Positions 6,976-15,809 are shown, numbered from the stretch's first letter. The stretch is 19,942 bases of DNA from Phycisphaeraceae bacterium (GCA_020850375.1 JADZET010000064.1:1-19942); one strand, 5' to 3'. The notes: a model not told the origin generated them from the letters alone. Numbers and translations are program-made.

Positions 6976-8352
6976 TCAACGGACGAGGATCTGGTCCCGG
7001 CGCCGGCCCACGCAGGCGAGGATCACCGGCACGCCCACGAAGGCCTCGAACCGCTTGATATACGTCTGGGCGGGGCCCGGAAGTTCGCCGAAGCTCGTGC
7101 AATCCGCCACGGGCCGGCCGAACCCGGGCAGCGTCTCGTAGACCGGCTCAACCTGCCGCAGCACGTTGGCGTCGGCGGGGAACGAGGGCAGGTCGCGCCC
7201 CTTGTAGCGATACCCCACGCAGATCTTGAGCTCCGGCAGGCCCGCCAGGACGCTCAGGCCCGTCGCCGCGATGCCCGTGCAGCCGCTCAGGCGTGCAGCG
7301 TAGCGCACCGCGACCAAATCGAGCCAGCCGCAGCGCCGCGGCCGGCCCGTGGTGGTGCCGAACTCGTGGCCGGTCTGGCGGATCTGCTCGCCCGTGGCGT
7401 CGTGCAGCTCGGTGGGCATCGGCCCGCCGCCGACCCGGCTGGTGTACATCTTGACCACGCCGATGATCTCGCCGACCCGCCCGCCCGGCACGGCCGAGCC
7501 CGCGTAGATCCCCAGCGACGAGCAGTTGCTCGACGTCACGAACGGGTACGTGCCGTGATCAACGTCCAGCAGGCAGGCGTTGGCCCCTTCGAACAGGATC
7601 CGCTTGCCCGACTCCATGGCGCCGTGCAACAGCTCCGTGGTGTCGCGGATGTGGGGCCCGAGCTGCTGGCTCCAGGCGGCGCACTGCTGATAGATCGCTT
7701 CGGCGTCGAAGGGCTCGAACGCCTGGCCGTAGCCCGACGCCAGGGCGCCGAGCATGTGGTTCTTGACGTCCACGATATGGCGGAGCCTGTCGCGCAGCGC
7801 CGGCAGGTCGAGCAGTTCGCCCATGCGGACGGCCGTGCCGCGCAGGGCCTTGTCGGCGTAGCAGGGGCCGATGCCGCGCCCGGTGGTGCCGATCATCTCG
7901 CCGCCGCCGCGGGCCTGATTCAGGGCCTGCTCGAGCAGCCGGTCCTGCACCTTGTGGTAGGGCAGCACGACGTGGGCCCGGTCGCTGATCAGCAGGTTGG
8001 CCCCGATGTCCACGCCGCGCTCGCGCAGGCCCTGGATCTCGGAGAGGATCGCCTCGGGGTCGATCACCACGCCGTTGCCCACGACGTTGACGGCCCTGGG
8101 GTTGAGGATGCCCGAGGGGACCAGGTGCAGCGCGAACTTCTGCTCGCCGATCAGGACGGTGTGCCCGGCGTTGGCCCCGCCGTTGTAGCGGACGACCAGG
8201 TCGAACTTCTGCGTCAGGACGTCGGTGATCTGCCCCTTGCCCTCGTCGCCCCACTGCATGCCGATGATCGCCGCGTGCGAGCCCCGCAGCGTCAGCCGGT
8301 CGAGGGGGCTGGCGGCTGGGTCAGCGGTGGCGGCGGTGGGGGATGTGGCCAT
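6976..8352 (-). CDS. purA: adenylosuccinate synthetase
   Basis: PurA joins IMP and aspartate using GTP to form adenylosuccinate, the first step from IMP to AMP. The 458-residue protein has GMQWGDEGKGQ (catalytic Asp36), RYNGGANAGHTV (His64), IGTTGRGIGPCYADKA, FEGANACLLDVDHGTYPF and TTGRPRRCGWLDLVAVRYA, all typical. An Ala/Pro/Thr-rich extension of about 25 residues precedes the core. Start is ATG 8352, since AGGAGG lies 8 bases upstream; an upstream in-frame start at 8382 would place that ribosome site inside the gene. A TAAAAT at 8391-8396 (minus strand) may be a -10 box for its own promoter, with no clear -35. It is 105 bp after capA and 43 bp before uppS. Confidence 0.97.
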   Translation of the reverse strand: MATSPTAATADPAASPLDRLTLRGSHAAIIGMQWGDEGKGQITDVLTQKFDLVVRYNGGANAGHTVLIGEQKFALHLVPSGILNPRAVNVVGNGVVIDPEAILSEIQGLRERGVDIGANLLISDRAHVVLPYHKVQDRLLEQALNQARGGGEMIGTTGRGIGPCYADKALRGTAVRMGELLDLPALRDRLRHIVDVKNHMLGALASGYGQAFEPFDAEAIYQQCAAWSQQLGPHIRDTTELLHGAMESGKRILFEGANACLLDVDHGTYPFVTSSNCSSLGIYAGSAVPGGRVGEIIGVVKMYTSRVGGGPMPTELHDATGEQIRQTGHEFGTTTGRPRRCGWLDLVAVRYAARLSGCTGIAATGLSVLAGLPELKICVGYRYKGRDLPSFPADANVLRQVEPVYETLPGFGRPVADCTSFGELPGPAQTYIKRFEAFVGVPVILACVGRRRDQILVR

Positions 8353-8420
8353 CGGCGGCTCCTCCTGGCGGGTGGGGCACAAAACGACTTATTTTACCAG
8401 GTTTCGTCGTCGCCGACCGT

Positions 8421-8447
8421 GGTCTGGAAAAGGACTTTTGTCAGACC
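8421..8447. repeat. hairpin between capA-like gene and purA
   Basis: Arms GGTCTG/CAGACC enclose an inner AAAAG/CTTTT pairing (read on the minus strand), 11 bp downstream of the CapA-like stop. There is no T-run on either side, so it is at best a weak terminator or a processing site. Confidence 0.35.
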
Positions 8448-8457
8448 GTTTGGGCCG

Positions 8458-9705
8458 TTATGTGGCGGATTTACACAGGCTTAGAAGCTCATCCCGCTCG
8501 GCCGCAAAGTCGTTTTCCCGGCCCTGGCGGATCAGTTCCAGGCCGGTCGAGATGACCTCCCAGTGGGCCTCGCAGCAGAAGAGATTCTTCAGGTGCGCGG
8601 CCGCGACGACGCGGAGCTTGGGGTTGTCCATGCCGTCGCGGGTTTCCTTGATCCGGGCCAGAAAGTGAGGCAGGCGGAAGAGGCAGTAGGCGTTCCAGAA
8701 CCGCCGATGTGCCTGGGAGTCGGTCTGGATCTCGGACAGACGGTTGAGCCGGCGGAAGAAACCTTCGCGCTGTGCCGGGGGCAGCAGGCTCGCGTGGCCC
8801 GTGGCGGGGTCCATGCGGGTGGGGTGGATGTCCACGCCGACGCACGTCCGGCCGCTCAAGTGCAGGCGGACAATCATGCCCACCCACCACAGCGGGTCGT
8901 CCTCCGACTTGGGCGCCCAGAAGAGGAAGTTGCCCAGGTTGTAAATGATCGGCACGCCCCGGTGGACCTCCAGGCCCTGGACGGTGTGGGCGTGGTGGCC
9001 GATGACCGCGTCGGCGCCGGACTCGGCGATGGCCCGGTAGTCGCGGACCATGCGCGGGCTGGCGATGGGGCAAAACTCGTTGCCGCCGTGGACGAAGACG
9101 ACCAAGAGGTCGCATTGACTGCGCATCTGGCCGACGCGGACGCAGACCGGGCCCGGGTGCAGCGCGGCAGCGCCGGGCGTGTCGGGTGTGGCGTTGGAGA
9201 ACTCATTCTCGGCCACGGCCAGCAGGCCCACGCGGATGCCGTTGCGTTTGACAAACAGGGGCCGGTAGGCCTCCTCGAGGTCGCGCCCCACGCCCACGAC
9301 GCCCAGGCCGTGACGCAGCGCCAGCTCGGCCGTCTGGAGCATCGACTCGGGTCCGAAGTCCTTGACGTGATTGTTGGCCATGTCCACGACATCGAAACCG
9401 CCGAACGCCACGCCCGCGATCGCGGCGGGAGGGCCCTGCAGCGCCGGGCCGTCCTTGATGATGGGCTGGCCGAGGTCGCTCAGCGGCAGCTCCAGGTTGG
9501 CCACGGACAGGTCCTTGTCCGCCAGGACGGGCAGGATGTCGCCGTAGACCGCCCGGATGGCGTCGGGGCCCTGGGTGAACAGTTCATCGAGCTTCCACCC
9601 GCGGGCCGGGCAGATGTCGCCCGTGGCCAGCAGGCGCAGGTCCTGGTGCAGATGGCCGGACTCGCGGGTCGATCGCCACTGGCCGGTCTGAGGGTTGAGC
9701 ATCAT
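8458..9705 (-). CDS. CapA family protein (metallophosphatase-like)
   Basis: The 415-residue protein matches the CapA/PgsA family (PGA_cap), which has a calcineurin-like metallophosphatase fold. Motifs in order are LLATGDIC (Asp30), VANLELPL, DMANNHVKDFG, VVFVHGGNEF, VIGHHAHTVQG and YNLGNFLFW. In Bacillus, CapA takes part in poly-gamma-glutamate capsule export; many relatives lie in polysaccharide loci with unproven roles. About 120 residues follow the core and show no domain I recognise. No signal peptide or membrane anchor is visible, unlike Bacillus CapA. The ATG overlaps the TGA of the upstream Wzz-like gene (ATGA), so translation is probably coupled. Given its place it likely serves polysaccharide modification or export, but no activity is shown. 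Confidence 0.88.
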   Translation of the reverse strand: MMLNPQTGQWRSTRESGHLHQDLRLLATGDICPARGWKLDELFTQGPDAIRAVYGDILPVLADKDLSVANLELPLSDLGQPIIKDGPALQGPPAAIAGVAFGGFDVVDMANNHVKDFGPESMLQTAELALRHGLGVVGVGRDLEEAYRPLFVKRNGIRVGLLAVAENEFSNATPDTPGAAALHPGPVCVRVGQMRSQCDLLVVFVHGGNEFCPIASPRMVRDYRAIAESGADAVIGHHAHTVQGLEVHRGVPIIYNLGNFLFWAPKSEDDPLWWVGMIVRLHLSGRTCVGVDIHPTRMDPATGHASLLPPAQREGFFRRLNRLSEIQTDSQAHRRFWNAYCLFRLPHFLARIKETRDGMDNPKLRVVAAAHLKNLFCCEAHWEVISTGLELIRQGRENDFAAERDELLSLCKSAT

Positions 9706-11327
9706 GTGGTTTGAGGTTTCTGCCCGGCCGCGGGTCGGCCGAGCCGGCGGTGGCGGCGGACCTCCAGGCCCGTGGCCAGGACCAGGCCGCCCAGCAATGA
9801 CACAGCCGCCAGAAGTGACAGCCTGGGGAACGCCTCGCGCAGCGGCAGCATCGGCTCATCCACCGAGCGGGTCATCATCAACGTGTTGGCCTGGCTGAGC
9901 ACGACCTGGTGGCGCATCTCGGCCGTCTTGGCCCAGAGATTCTCGTAGATGCGAGCGGCCCGTTCGTAGTCCATCCAGGCCTGGGCCTTCTCGGGCATGC
10001 CGGTCAGGCCCGAGCGGAACTGATTGATGTCCGCTTCGAGCTCGGTCACGCGCATGTTCGCGCGTTCGAGGTAGTTCGTCATCGCCCCGGCCATGTCGCT
10101 CACGAGCGTCTTACGGGCCGACTGGAGCGAGACCAGCGGCGGGTAGTCCTCGCGGAACTGCGAGCGCAGGGCGGCCGCCTCGGCGTTGACCTGCGTCAGG
10201 CGCTGGCCCATCGACTGCAAGAGCGGGTCCTCGACGAACGAGGGCAGGGTCATCTCCGTCTGCCCCGAGCGCAGGCCCTCGACGAGCTGTTGGAGTTCGT
10301 ACAGCCGCAGCTTCTGCTCGCGCAGGGCGAGCTCCTGCTGGACGAGGCTCTGGATCTGGAGCCTGACCTGCTCGTCGAGGGCGATGACGCCCGACTCGGT
10401 CTGGTAGGCCGCGAGCCTGGACTGCGACTGGCGGACGTCGGCGAGCATCTGGTCGAGCTGGCGGGTGGCGAACTGGCCGACCTTCTCCGACAACTCGTCG
10501 GCCCAGCGGGTCTTGAGGGCGGTGTAGTCCGCCAGCAGGGCCGTCACCGCCTCCCGGGCCAGGAAGGGCGAGCGGTCGGTGAAACTGACGCGGATGACCT
10601 TGCTCTGCGTGGTGAGCTGGCTGGTGGCCTGGACCTCGAGCTTCTTGGAGAACTTCTCGAGCACGCTGCCGGCGGGGCGGATGACGAGTTTGAGCCGCGT
10701 GTCGGGCTCGGGGACGGTCGCGTCGTGGTGGTCGAGGATGAAGCTGGCCCGGGGCGTGACCACGGGCTGACCGAGCCGGCCCTGCCCGAGTTTCAGGCCG
10801 CTGTCGTGGTCGGCCACGATGAACTGTCCGTCGGCCTCGAACCGGAGATCGAGGGACACTTTCTGATAAACATGCGGGGCGGTGCGCGTCTGGTGGACGA
10901 ACAGGCCGCGGAGGTACCGGCCGGTGTCGCGGCCGATCCGCCACTGCCAGAAGAAGGGCCGCTGCGGGCGGAGGCGGCTGGGCCCCGAGAGCCTGGCGTT
11001 GAACCCGCAGGCCTCGATGGCCGCCAGCGAGAGACTGTCGCTGCGCAAGAGGTCTTTCTGCGAGAGCACGTCGCCGGTGTTGCCGAGCATGGCGCTGAGG
11101 TTCGTCGGGGCCGCGCCCATGGCGCTCAGGGCCGGCTTGTCCTCGACGTAGACCGAGCCGGTGCTGGTGAACGTCGGGGTCAGGTGCAGGCCGACGAGCA
11201 GGATCACCGCCGTCCAGAGCGCCGTGCGCGCCGCCAGCCGGCCCTTGTGCCGCAGCACGGGCTCGAGCATCGTCGTCAGGTCCAGCCCGTCCGTGCCCGC
11301 CGTGTTTTGTGTGTCTTGGCCGGTCAT
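9702..11327 (-). CDS. Wzz/GumC-type polysaccharide co-polymerase
   Basis: Chain-length determinant proteins sit in the inner membrane and control polymer length and export. This 541-residue protein has the expected plan: a cytoplasmic N-terminus (LTTMLEPVLRHKGR), a first membrane helix near residues 36-52, a periplasmic region with long coiled-coil helices (about 280-480, rich in Gln/Leu/Glu), and a second membrane helix near 508-525 (LSLLAAVSLLGGLVLA) before a short basic tail. There is no Walker A or Tyr-rich tail, so the autokinase domain of Wzc/CapB is absent. It starts 5 bp after the Wza-like stop with no visible Shine-Dalgarno, which suggests translational re-initiation, and its stop overlaps the CapA-like start. 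Confidence 0.88.
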   Translation of the reverse strand: MTGQDTQNTAGTDGLDLTTMLEPVLRHKGRLAARTALWTAVILLVGLHLTPTFTSTGSVYVEDKPALSAMGAAPTNLSAMLGNTGDVLSQKDLLRSDSLSLAAIEACGFNARLSGPSRLRPQRPFFWQWRIGRDTGRYLRGLFVHQTRTAPHVYQKVSLDLRFEADGQFIVADHDSGLKLGQGRLGQPVVTPRASFILDHHDATVPEPDTRLKLVIRPAGSVLEKFSKKLEVQATSQLTTQSKVIRVSFTDRSPFLAREAVTALLADYTALKTRWADELSEKVGQFATRQLDQMLADVRQSQSRLAAYQTESGVIALDEQVRLQIQSLVQQELALREQKLRLYELQQLVEGLRSGQTEMTLPSFVEDPLLQSMGQRLTQVNAEAAALRSQFREDYPPLVSLQSARKTLVSDMAGAMTNYLERANMRVTELEADINQFRSGLTGMPEKAQAWMDYERAARIYENLWAKTAEMRHQVVLSQANTLMMTRSVDEPMLPLREAFPRLSLLAAVSLLGGLVLATGLEVRRHRRLGRPAAGQKPQTT

Positions 11328-11332
11328 GATGG

Positions 11333-12520
11333 TCAGTTGTTGATGTTGTTGCCGTTGGCGGCCGAGATGATCTGGGCCAGGGGAGTCACGACGTTGCCCA
11401 GGACCTCGATCGTGGGCAGGATCTCACGCATCAGGTCGTTCCAGTTCCCGAGCTTGCTCTTGGGCAGGTAGACGATGTCGCCGGCCATCAGGTTGAAGGG
11501 CGGGGCCTGGCCGTCGAGGATCATCTTCAGGTTCACCGTGATCAGCTCGCCGCGCGTCGGCGAGTAGGAGCGGAGGATGCGGACCTGCTTGAGCAGCCCG
11601 CCGACCTTGACGAACCCCCCGGACATCGAGATGGCCTCGGTCAGCGTGAGCTTGCCATGGGTCATGTATACCGCCCCGGGCTGGTTGACGTTGCCCAGCA
11701 CGAAGACGCGCTGCTCGCTGAGGTCCGGGACGTAGAGCGTGTCCTGGGGCATCAGCCAGATGTTCTGCTCGAGGTCACCCTCGTTGAGCAGGCGGTAGAC
11801 GTCCACGGGCAGCACGCGGGCGCCGCGAATGACCCGGGCGCCGGGCAGGAAGGCGTTGTCGGCCAGCCCCGCGCCCAGGGCGATGCCCTGGAGCAGACTC
11901 GTCGGGCGGTTGAGGTAGATCACCTGGGGGTGGCGGAAGGAGCCGACGAGGTAGACCGGCTGGCTACTGTACTCGAGCACCTCGACGACAACCCAGGGCT
12001 CGGTGATGTAGCGCTTGTACTTCTCGGCCAGCCGCTGCTGGGCCTGGCCGAGGGTCAGGCCGGTGACCTCGACCGTGCCGACCATGGGCAGTTGGATGCG
12101 ACCGCGGCCGTCGACGCGCGAGCCGAGCGAGCGGTTGCCGAAAGTCACGGCCCCGGCCGGGCTGCCGAGCTCGGGCTTGCCGAAGACGTTGACGTAAAGA
12201 ACGTCGTGGGGGCCGATGACGTAATCGGCCGGCGGCTCGCCCGCCGGGGTGCTCGGGACGTGCAGGGCCTGGCGTTCGATCACGGCCGTGCCGTCGGCGC
12301 CCACGGTCGGCTCGCCGCGCTCGACGGTCAGATCGCCCGCCGCGGGGAGGGGCCTCGCCGCCACCGGGGCGTGTTCGGGCTTGGATTGCGGGTCCTTGAA
12401 GGAGGCCGCCACGGAGCAGCCGACGAGCGTCGTCGCCACCCACGCCCACGCCGCGCCCCGGAGTCCCCGCGCTCCGATCCCGATCATTCGTCTCCAGGAC
12501 CGCGTCTCGACTCGGATCAT
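11333..12520 (-). CDS. Wza-type polysaccharide export outer-membrane lipoprotein
   Basis: Wza/GumB proteins form the outer-membrane channel for surface polysaccharide. A lipoprotein signal ends in TTLVGC (Cys35 from this start), followed by a low-complexity stretch. DYVIGPHDVLYVNVFGKPEL is the typical opening of the Poly_export domain, with RVDGRGRIQLPMVGTVEVTGLTLGQAQQRL after it. Two soluble ligand-binding (SLBB) segments follow, starting near VYLVGSFRHPQVIYL and VFVLGNVNQPGAVYM. The 395-residue length is normal. Starts at 12520 and at 12487 (ATG 4 bases after GGAG, giving a more compact signal peptide) are both plausible. The phosphoglycosyl transferase gene ends 38 bp upstream and the Wzz-like gene begins 5 bp downstream. 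Confidence 0.92.
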   Translation of the reverse strand: MIRVETRSWRRMIGIGARGLRGAAWAWVATTLVGCSVAASFKDPQSKPEHAPVAARPLPAAGDLTVERGEPTVGADGTAVIERQALHVPSTPAGEPPADYVIGPHDVLYVNVFGKPELGSPAGAVTFGNRSLGSRVDGRGRIQLPMVGTVEVTGLTLGQAQQRLAEKYKRYITEPWVVVEVLEYSSQPVYLVGSFRHPQVIYLNRPTSLLQGIALGAGLADNAFLPGARVIRGARVLPVDVYRLLNEGDLEQNIWLMPQDTLYVPDLSEQRVFVLGNVNQPGAVYMTHGKLTLTEAISMSGGFVKVGGLLKQVRILRSYSPTRGELITVNLKMILDGQAPPFNLMAGDIVYLPKSKLGNWNDLMREILPTIEVLGNVVTPLAQIISAANGNNINN

Positions 12521-12558
12521 GCTTTGTTCCGCCCTTGCCGGCGTTGATGCCGGGCCGG

Positions 12559-14049
12559 CTAGTACGCCCCACGTCGATCGAGCAGGACGCCGATCGTGCG
12601 GATGAGGATCACCACGTCCAGCCAGACCGACCAGTTGCGGACATAATAAGCATCCAGCCGCATCCGTTCACGGTAGGTCAGCTCGTTGCGTCCCGAGACC
12701 TGCCACATCCCGGTGATGCCCGGGACGGCTCGGCAGTAGACGTCCATCTGGTCACCGCGCTTGGCCCGCTCGCTCTCGGGGAACGGCCGGGGGCCGACCA
12801 GGCTCATCTGCCCCAGCATGACGTTGATGAACTGCGGCAGCTCGTCGAGGCTCGACCGGCGCAGCCACCGGCCCACCCGCGTCACCCGTGGGTCGTCACG
12901 CAGCTTGCGCGTCGTCTCCCATTCCTCCCGCAGTTCATGGCTCGACGACAGGGCCTCATGCAGCACGTCGTTGGCGTTGGCCACCATGGTGCGGAACTTG
13001 AACATATCAAAGGTGACGCCGTTGCACCCGACCACGCGGTGACGGTAGAGCACCGGCCCGCGCGAGTCGAGCTTGATCATCGCCGCCAGCAGCAGCCCCA
13101 GCGGCAGCACCACCACCATCCACGCCAACGCCAGCACCAGGTCCATCAACCGCTTGATCCGCCGCGGCATCGATTCGAGCAGGTGCTGGCGCACCTCCAG
13201 GGCCAGCATGCCGCCCATGTCCTGGGCCTGCACCCAGAGCGTCGAGAAGTCCAGGAAGTCGGGCACGATCAGCACCCGTCGGAAGACCCGGCACTCCTGG
13301 TCAATCATCCGCAGCAGGTCCGACTTCTCCGCCTCGGGCATGGCCAGGATCGCGTAGTGGATCCCCACCTCTCTCGAGACGCGATGCGCCTGGTCCATCC
13401 CGCGGACCACCGGCACGCGCCGGATCACCGACCCGCCGAGGGGCTCGTCCGTCAGTACCACGGCCGGCCGCAGGCCCAACGCCGGTTGCGCCTGCAGCAG
13501 CCTGATTACCTGCCGGCAGACGCACGGCCGGCCCATCACCACCACCGGGTAGCCCCACCACGTCCGTTGGCCGAACATCCAGCGCACGATCACCCGGCCC
13601 GCCGGCACCGTCGCCAGCGCCAGCAGCCACGCCAGCACCATCGTGCCGCGCGATGACGCAGGGTTGTCCGACAGCAACAGCACGCCGGCGCCCAGCAACA
13701 GGAAGCCCAGCGTCGTCGCTCGCGTCAGGAGGCGCAGCTCGCGCGCCGCCACCAGCCCCACGCCCGGGTAGGCCCCCATGCCCCAGTAGGCCGTCAGCAT
13801 GAACACCAGCCACGGCCAGCAGGCGAGCAATTCGCCCCGCTGCGGCCAATTGCCCGTCCAGGCCGACCCGATCAGCAACGCCCCGGTCGTCGCCAGCACG
13901 ATCGCCACCACGTCGGCGAGGAGCGTCGTGCCCACCGTCAGGTTCGGCCAGGACTGCCGGCCCAGCGCCGCCCAGCGAGTGATCGGCCGCGAGGCGTCTT
14001 CGGGCAGTATCCCGCCGACGCTCTCCCAAGCCACCGCGTTTCTGCTCAT
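12559..14049 (-). CDS. WbaP-type polyprenyl-phosphate sugar phosphotransferase
   Basis: This enzyme starts repeat-unit synthesis by moving a sugar-1-phosphate from a nucleotide sugar to undecaprenyl phosphate in the inner membrane. The 496-residue protein has four hydrophobic helices in the first 140 residues, a Rossmann-like middle part (VVVMGRPCVCRQVIRLL), another membrane segment near 300-325, and the C-terminal bacterial sugar transferase domain with KFRTM, SLDELPQFINVMLGQ, MSLVGPRP and PGITGMWQVSGRN. The full-length architecture is that of WbaP rather than the short PglC type. GGGAG lies 7 bases before ATG 14049. The barrel-protein gene ends 65 bp upstream. The sugar, glucose or galactose in known relatives, cannot be told. 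Confidence 0.94.
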   Translation of the reverse strand: MSRNAVAWESVGGILPEDASRPITRWAALGRQSWPNLTVGTTLLADVVAIVLATTGALLIGSAWTGNWPQRGELLACWPWLVFMLTAYWGMGAYPGVGLVAARELRLLTRATTLGFLLLGAGVLLLSDNPASSRGTMVLAWLLALATVPAGRVIVRWMFGQRTWWGYPVVVMGRPCVCRQVIRLLQAQPALGLRPAVVLTDEPLGGSVIRRVPVVRGMDQAHRVSREVGIHYAILAMPEAEKSDLLRMIDQECRVFRRVLIVPDFLDFSTLWVQAQDMGGMLALEVRQHLLESMPRRIKRLMDLVLALAWMVVVLPLGLLLAAMIKLDSRGPVLYRHRVVGCNGVTFDMFKFRTMVANANDVLHEALSSSHELREEWETTRKLRDDPRVTRVGRWLRRSSLDELPQFINVMLGQMSLVGPRPFPESERAKRGDQMDVYCRAVPGITGMWQVSGRNELTYRERMRLDAYYVRNWSVWLDVVILIRTIGVLLDRRGAY

Positions 14050-14114
14050 CGTCGGTCTCCCTCGATCAGCGGCGTTTGATCAACTCGTTGTTCGTCGGCC
14101 AACCCCCACCGCGG

Positions 14115-15707
14115 CTAATACGTGAATTCCAGCCCCACCGTGCCGATCACCACCACGGGGCTGTCCCCTGTGCCGTTGGCCTGACTCAGTCGTTGCAGCG
14201 GGCCTCCGAGCAGCAGCACCGACCCGCCGGTGGTCAGGTCCAGCAGAACCATCTGATCGCCGGGGGTGGACATCGTCAGCAGCGGGATGCGCAGCTCCAG
14301 CCCGATCTGGCCGAAGCCGAAGAGCTGGTCCTGGCCCGCCGGGTCCTCAAAATAGTCCGACAGGCTCAGGCCGATCCTCACCGGCACGGCCAGCGTGATC
14401 GGGCGCTTGAAGCTCTCGATGCGCAGCAGGTCGAACTCCGGCCGGACGCCCAGCTCCAGGTAGATGCCCTGGCCGAACCCGGGGGCGTGGGAGTTGGGGT
14501 TGCCGCCGTCGGAGTCGCCCTGGTACTCGATCGTCAACAGGGCGTAGGGCTGGAGGCTGAAGGGGTAGGCCGGCGTGCTGTCGTCGAAGGCCAGCTTCGC
14601 CTCGAAGGCGTGCACGTCCGCGAGTTGCTGGTTCACGCCGATGCGGTTGGTCTGGTAGAGCCCCAGCAGCAACCGCTCGAAGCCGGTGAACTCGATGCCG
14701 CCGTCGAAGTCCAGCTCGTAGAACTTTTCATTGCCGCCGCTGGGCGTGTTGCCCGTCGGGCCGAAGCTGTGGAAGGAGCGGAGCTTGATCACGGCGTCGA
14801 ACTTGTTGAAAACGTCGGACATCCGGTCCTCATAGGGCCGGACGCGGATCTCGGCTCCGAGCTGGACGAGCCCCTCGTTCTCCTGGCCGATGCCTCGATA
14901 GAAATAGGCGGTGGAGAAGCCGGTGCTGGCGCTGAAGAGGAACCGCCAGTGATCGTTGGGCTCGAGCGTGTTCGGCGGCTCGGCGGGGGTCGGGTAGTGG
15001 CGCACGCCCCGGTCGGACGGCCGCGGCGGGTCGTTGTCTTCTTCAGGCGTCGAAGGCTGCGTGGCGGCCGACGACGCGGCGACCTCGGACGCCAGCCCCT
15101 GGGCCGTCTCATCGGATTCAGGTGTGATCGTGATCGGCGGTTCGAGTGTGACGATCGGGGCAGGAACCACAATCTGTGCGGCCTGAGCCGACGGAGGCGC
15201 GGGCTTCTTCCATCGCAGGTTGGCGTAGGTCGCCCCGGGCAGCGACAGCTCGATCGTCGGGGTCGGGTCGAGGATCAGCAGCCGGATCCACCGCCCACGC
15301 GCCGGGCCGGCCTCGAGGCCGTTGAGCGCCAGCCGAGGCCGCTGACGGTTGCCGTCCATCCGCAGTTCACCGGGCTGGCCGGCGCTCAGGTCCATCGCCA
15401 GCTCTTCCGGACCGCTGCGCAGGACCACCTGCCTGGCGTCGGTGTCCAGCTCCAGGCCCAGGCTCTTGTCCAGCACGTCCGATTTGGGGATGGCCAGCTT
15501 CGGCGTGACGCCGGCTTGGCCGACGAACACCGCCTCGGCCGTCTGCTCCGTGACATACCAGTCCGTGCCCAAGTCCGAGCCGACCGCGTTCACGCCCGTC
15601 TGAGCCTGCGCCGCAAAGCCCATCAGCAAGCCCACGAAGACGGCTGCACGGACAGACCGCAGCCGTCCCCGTTTTGCCCTTGCTCGCGCTATGTGGCAGT
15701 TACGCAA
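14115..15707 (-). CDS. outer-membrane beta-barrel protein of polysaccharide locus
   Basis: A basic N-terminus leads to a signal peptide (SVRAAVFVGLLMGFAAQAQ). An unrecognised domain of about 140 residues follows, then a Pro/Ala/Thr-rich linker, then a C-terminal half of alternating beta strands ending GLEFTY, the aromatic terminus typical of BamA-inserted barrels. The stretch STGFSTAYFYRGIGQENEG resembles the opening of TorF-type putative porins (Y.YRG.sQ). The frame runs back to a GTG at 15758, but the strong promoter at 15746-15774 would start the message near 15739, after that GTG. TTG 15707 is then the first usable in-frame start. It is the first gene of the leftward export run, so it may form or assist the outer-membrane exit, but it matches no known Wza partner. 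Confidence 0.75.
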   Translation of the reverse strand: MRNCHIARARAKRGRLRSVRAAVFVGLLMGFAAQAQTGVNAVGSDLGTDWYVTEQTAEAVFVGQAGVTPKLAIPKSDVLDKSLGLELDTDARQVVLRSGPEELAMDLSAGQPGELRMDGNRQRPRLALNGLEAGPARGRWIRLLILDPTPTIELSLPGATYANLRWKKPAPPSAQAAQIVVPAPIVTLEPPITITPESDETAQGLASEVAASSAATQPSTPEEDNDPPRPSDRGVRHYPTPAEPPNTLEPNDHWRFLFSASTGFSTAYFYRGIGQENEGLVQLGAEIRVRPYEDRMSDVFNKFDAVIKLRSFHSFGPTGNTPSGGNEKFYELDFDGGIEFTGFERLLLGLYQTNRIGVNQQLADVHAFEAKLAFDDSTPAYPFSLQPYALLTIEYQGDSDGGNPNSHAPGFGQGIYLELGVRPEFDLLRIESFKRPITLAVPVRIGLSLSDYFEDPAGQDQLFGFGQIGLELRIPLLTMSTPGDQMVLLDLTTGGSVLLLGGPLQRLSQANGTGDSPVVVIGTVGLEFTY

Positions 15708-15745
15708 GTACTTGATGCTCTTCTTTCCCCTATGAAACTCTCCGG

Positions 15746-15774
15746 ATTTAAACAGCACCGGCCGGGAATGTCAA
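15746..15774 (-). promoter_or_regulatory. sigma-70-type promoter of the polysaccharide export run
   Basis: On the minus strand TTGACA (15769-15774), a 17-bp spacer and TTAAAT (15746-15751) form a near-consensus promoter. Transcription would start near 15739, heading the barrel-protein, phosphotransferase, Wza, Wzz and CapA genes. Confidence 0.65.
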
Positions 15775-15809
15775 TTTCTCCTGGCCCGCGTCGCCTTCTA
15801 TGGATTTAG

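Noticed and set aside
6784..8484. 566-codon plus-strand reading frame opposite purA
   Set aside because: The translation is an Ala/Asp/Val/Arg-rich antisense shadow, while the minus strand encodes an unmistakable adenylosuccinate synthetase.
14076..15809. 577-codon plus-strand reading frame opposite the barrel-protein gene
   Set aside because: Low-complexity Arg/Gly/Val/Gln composition and no domain, whereas the minus strand shows a signal peptide and a barrel terminus.
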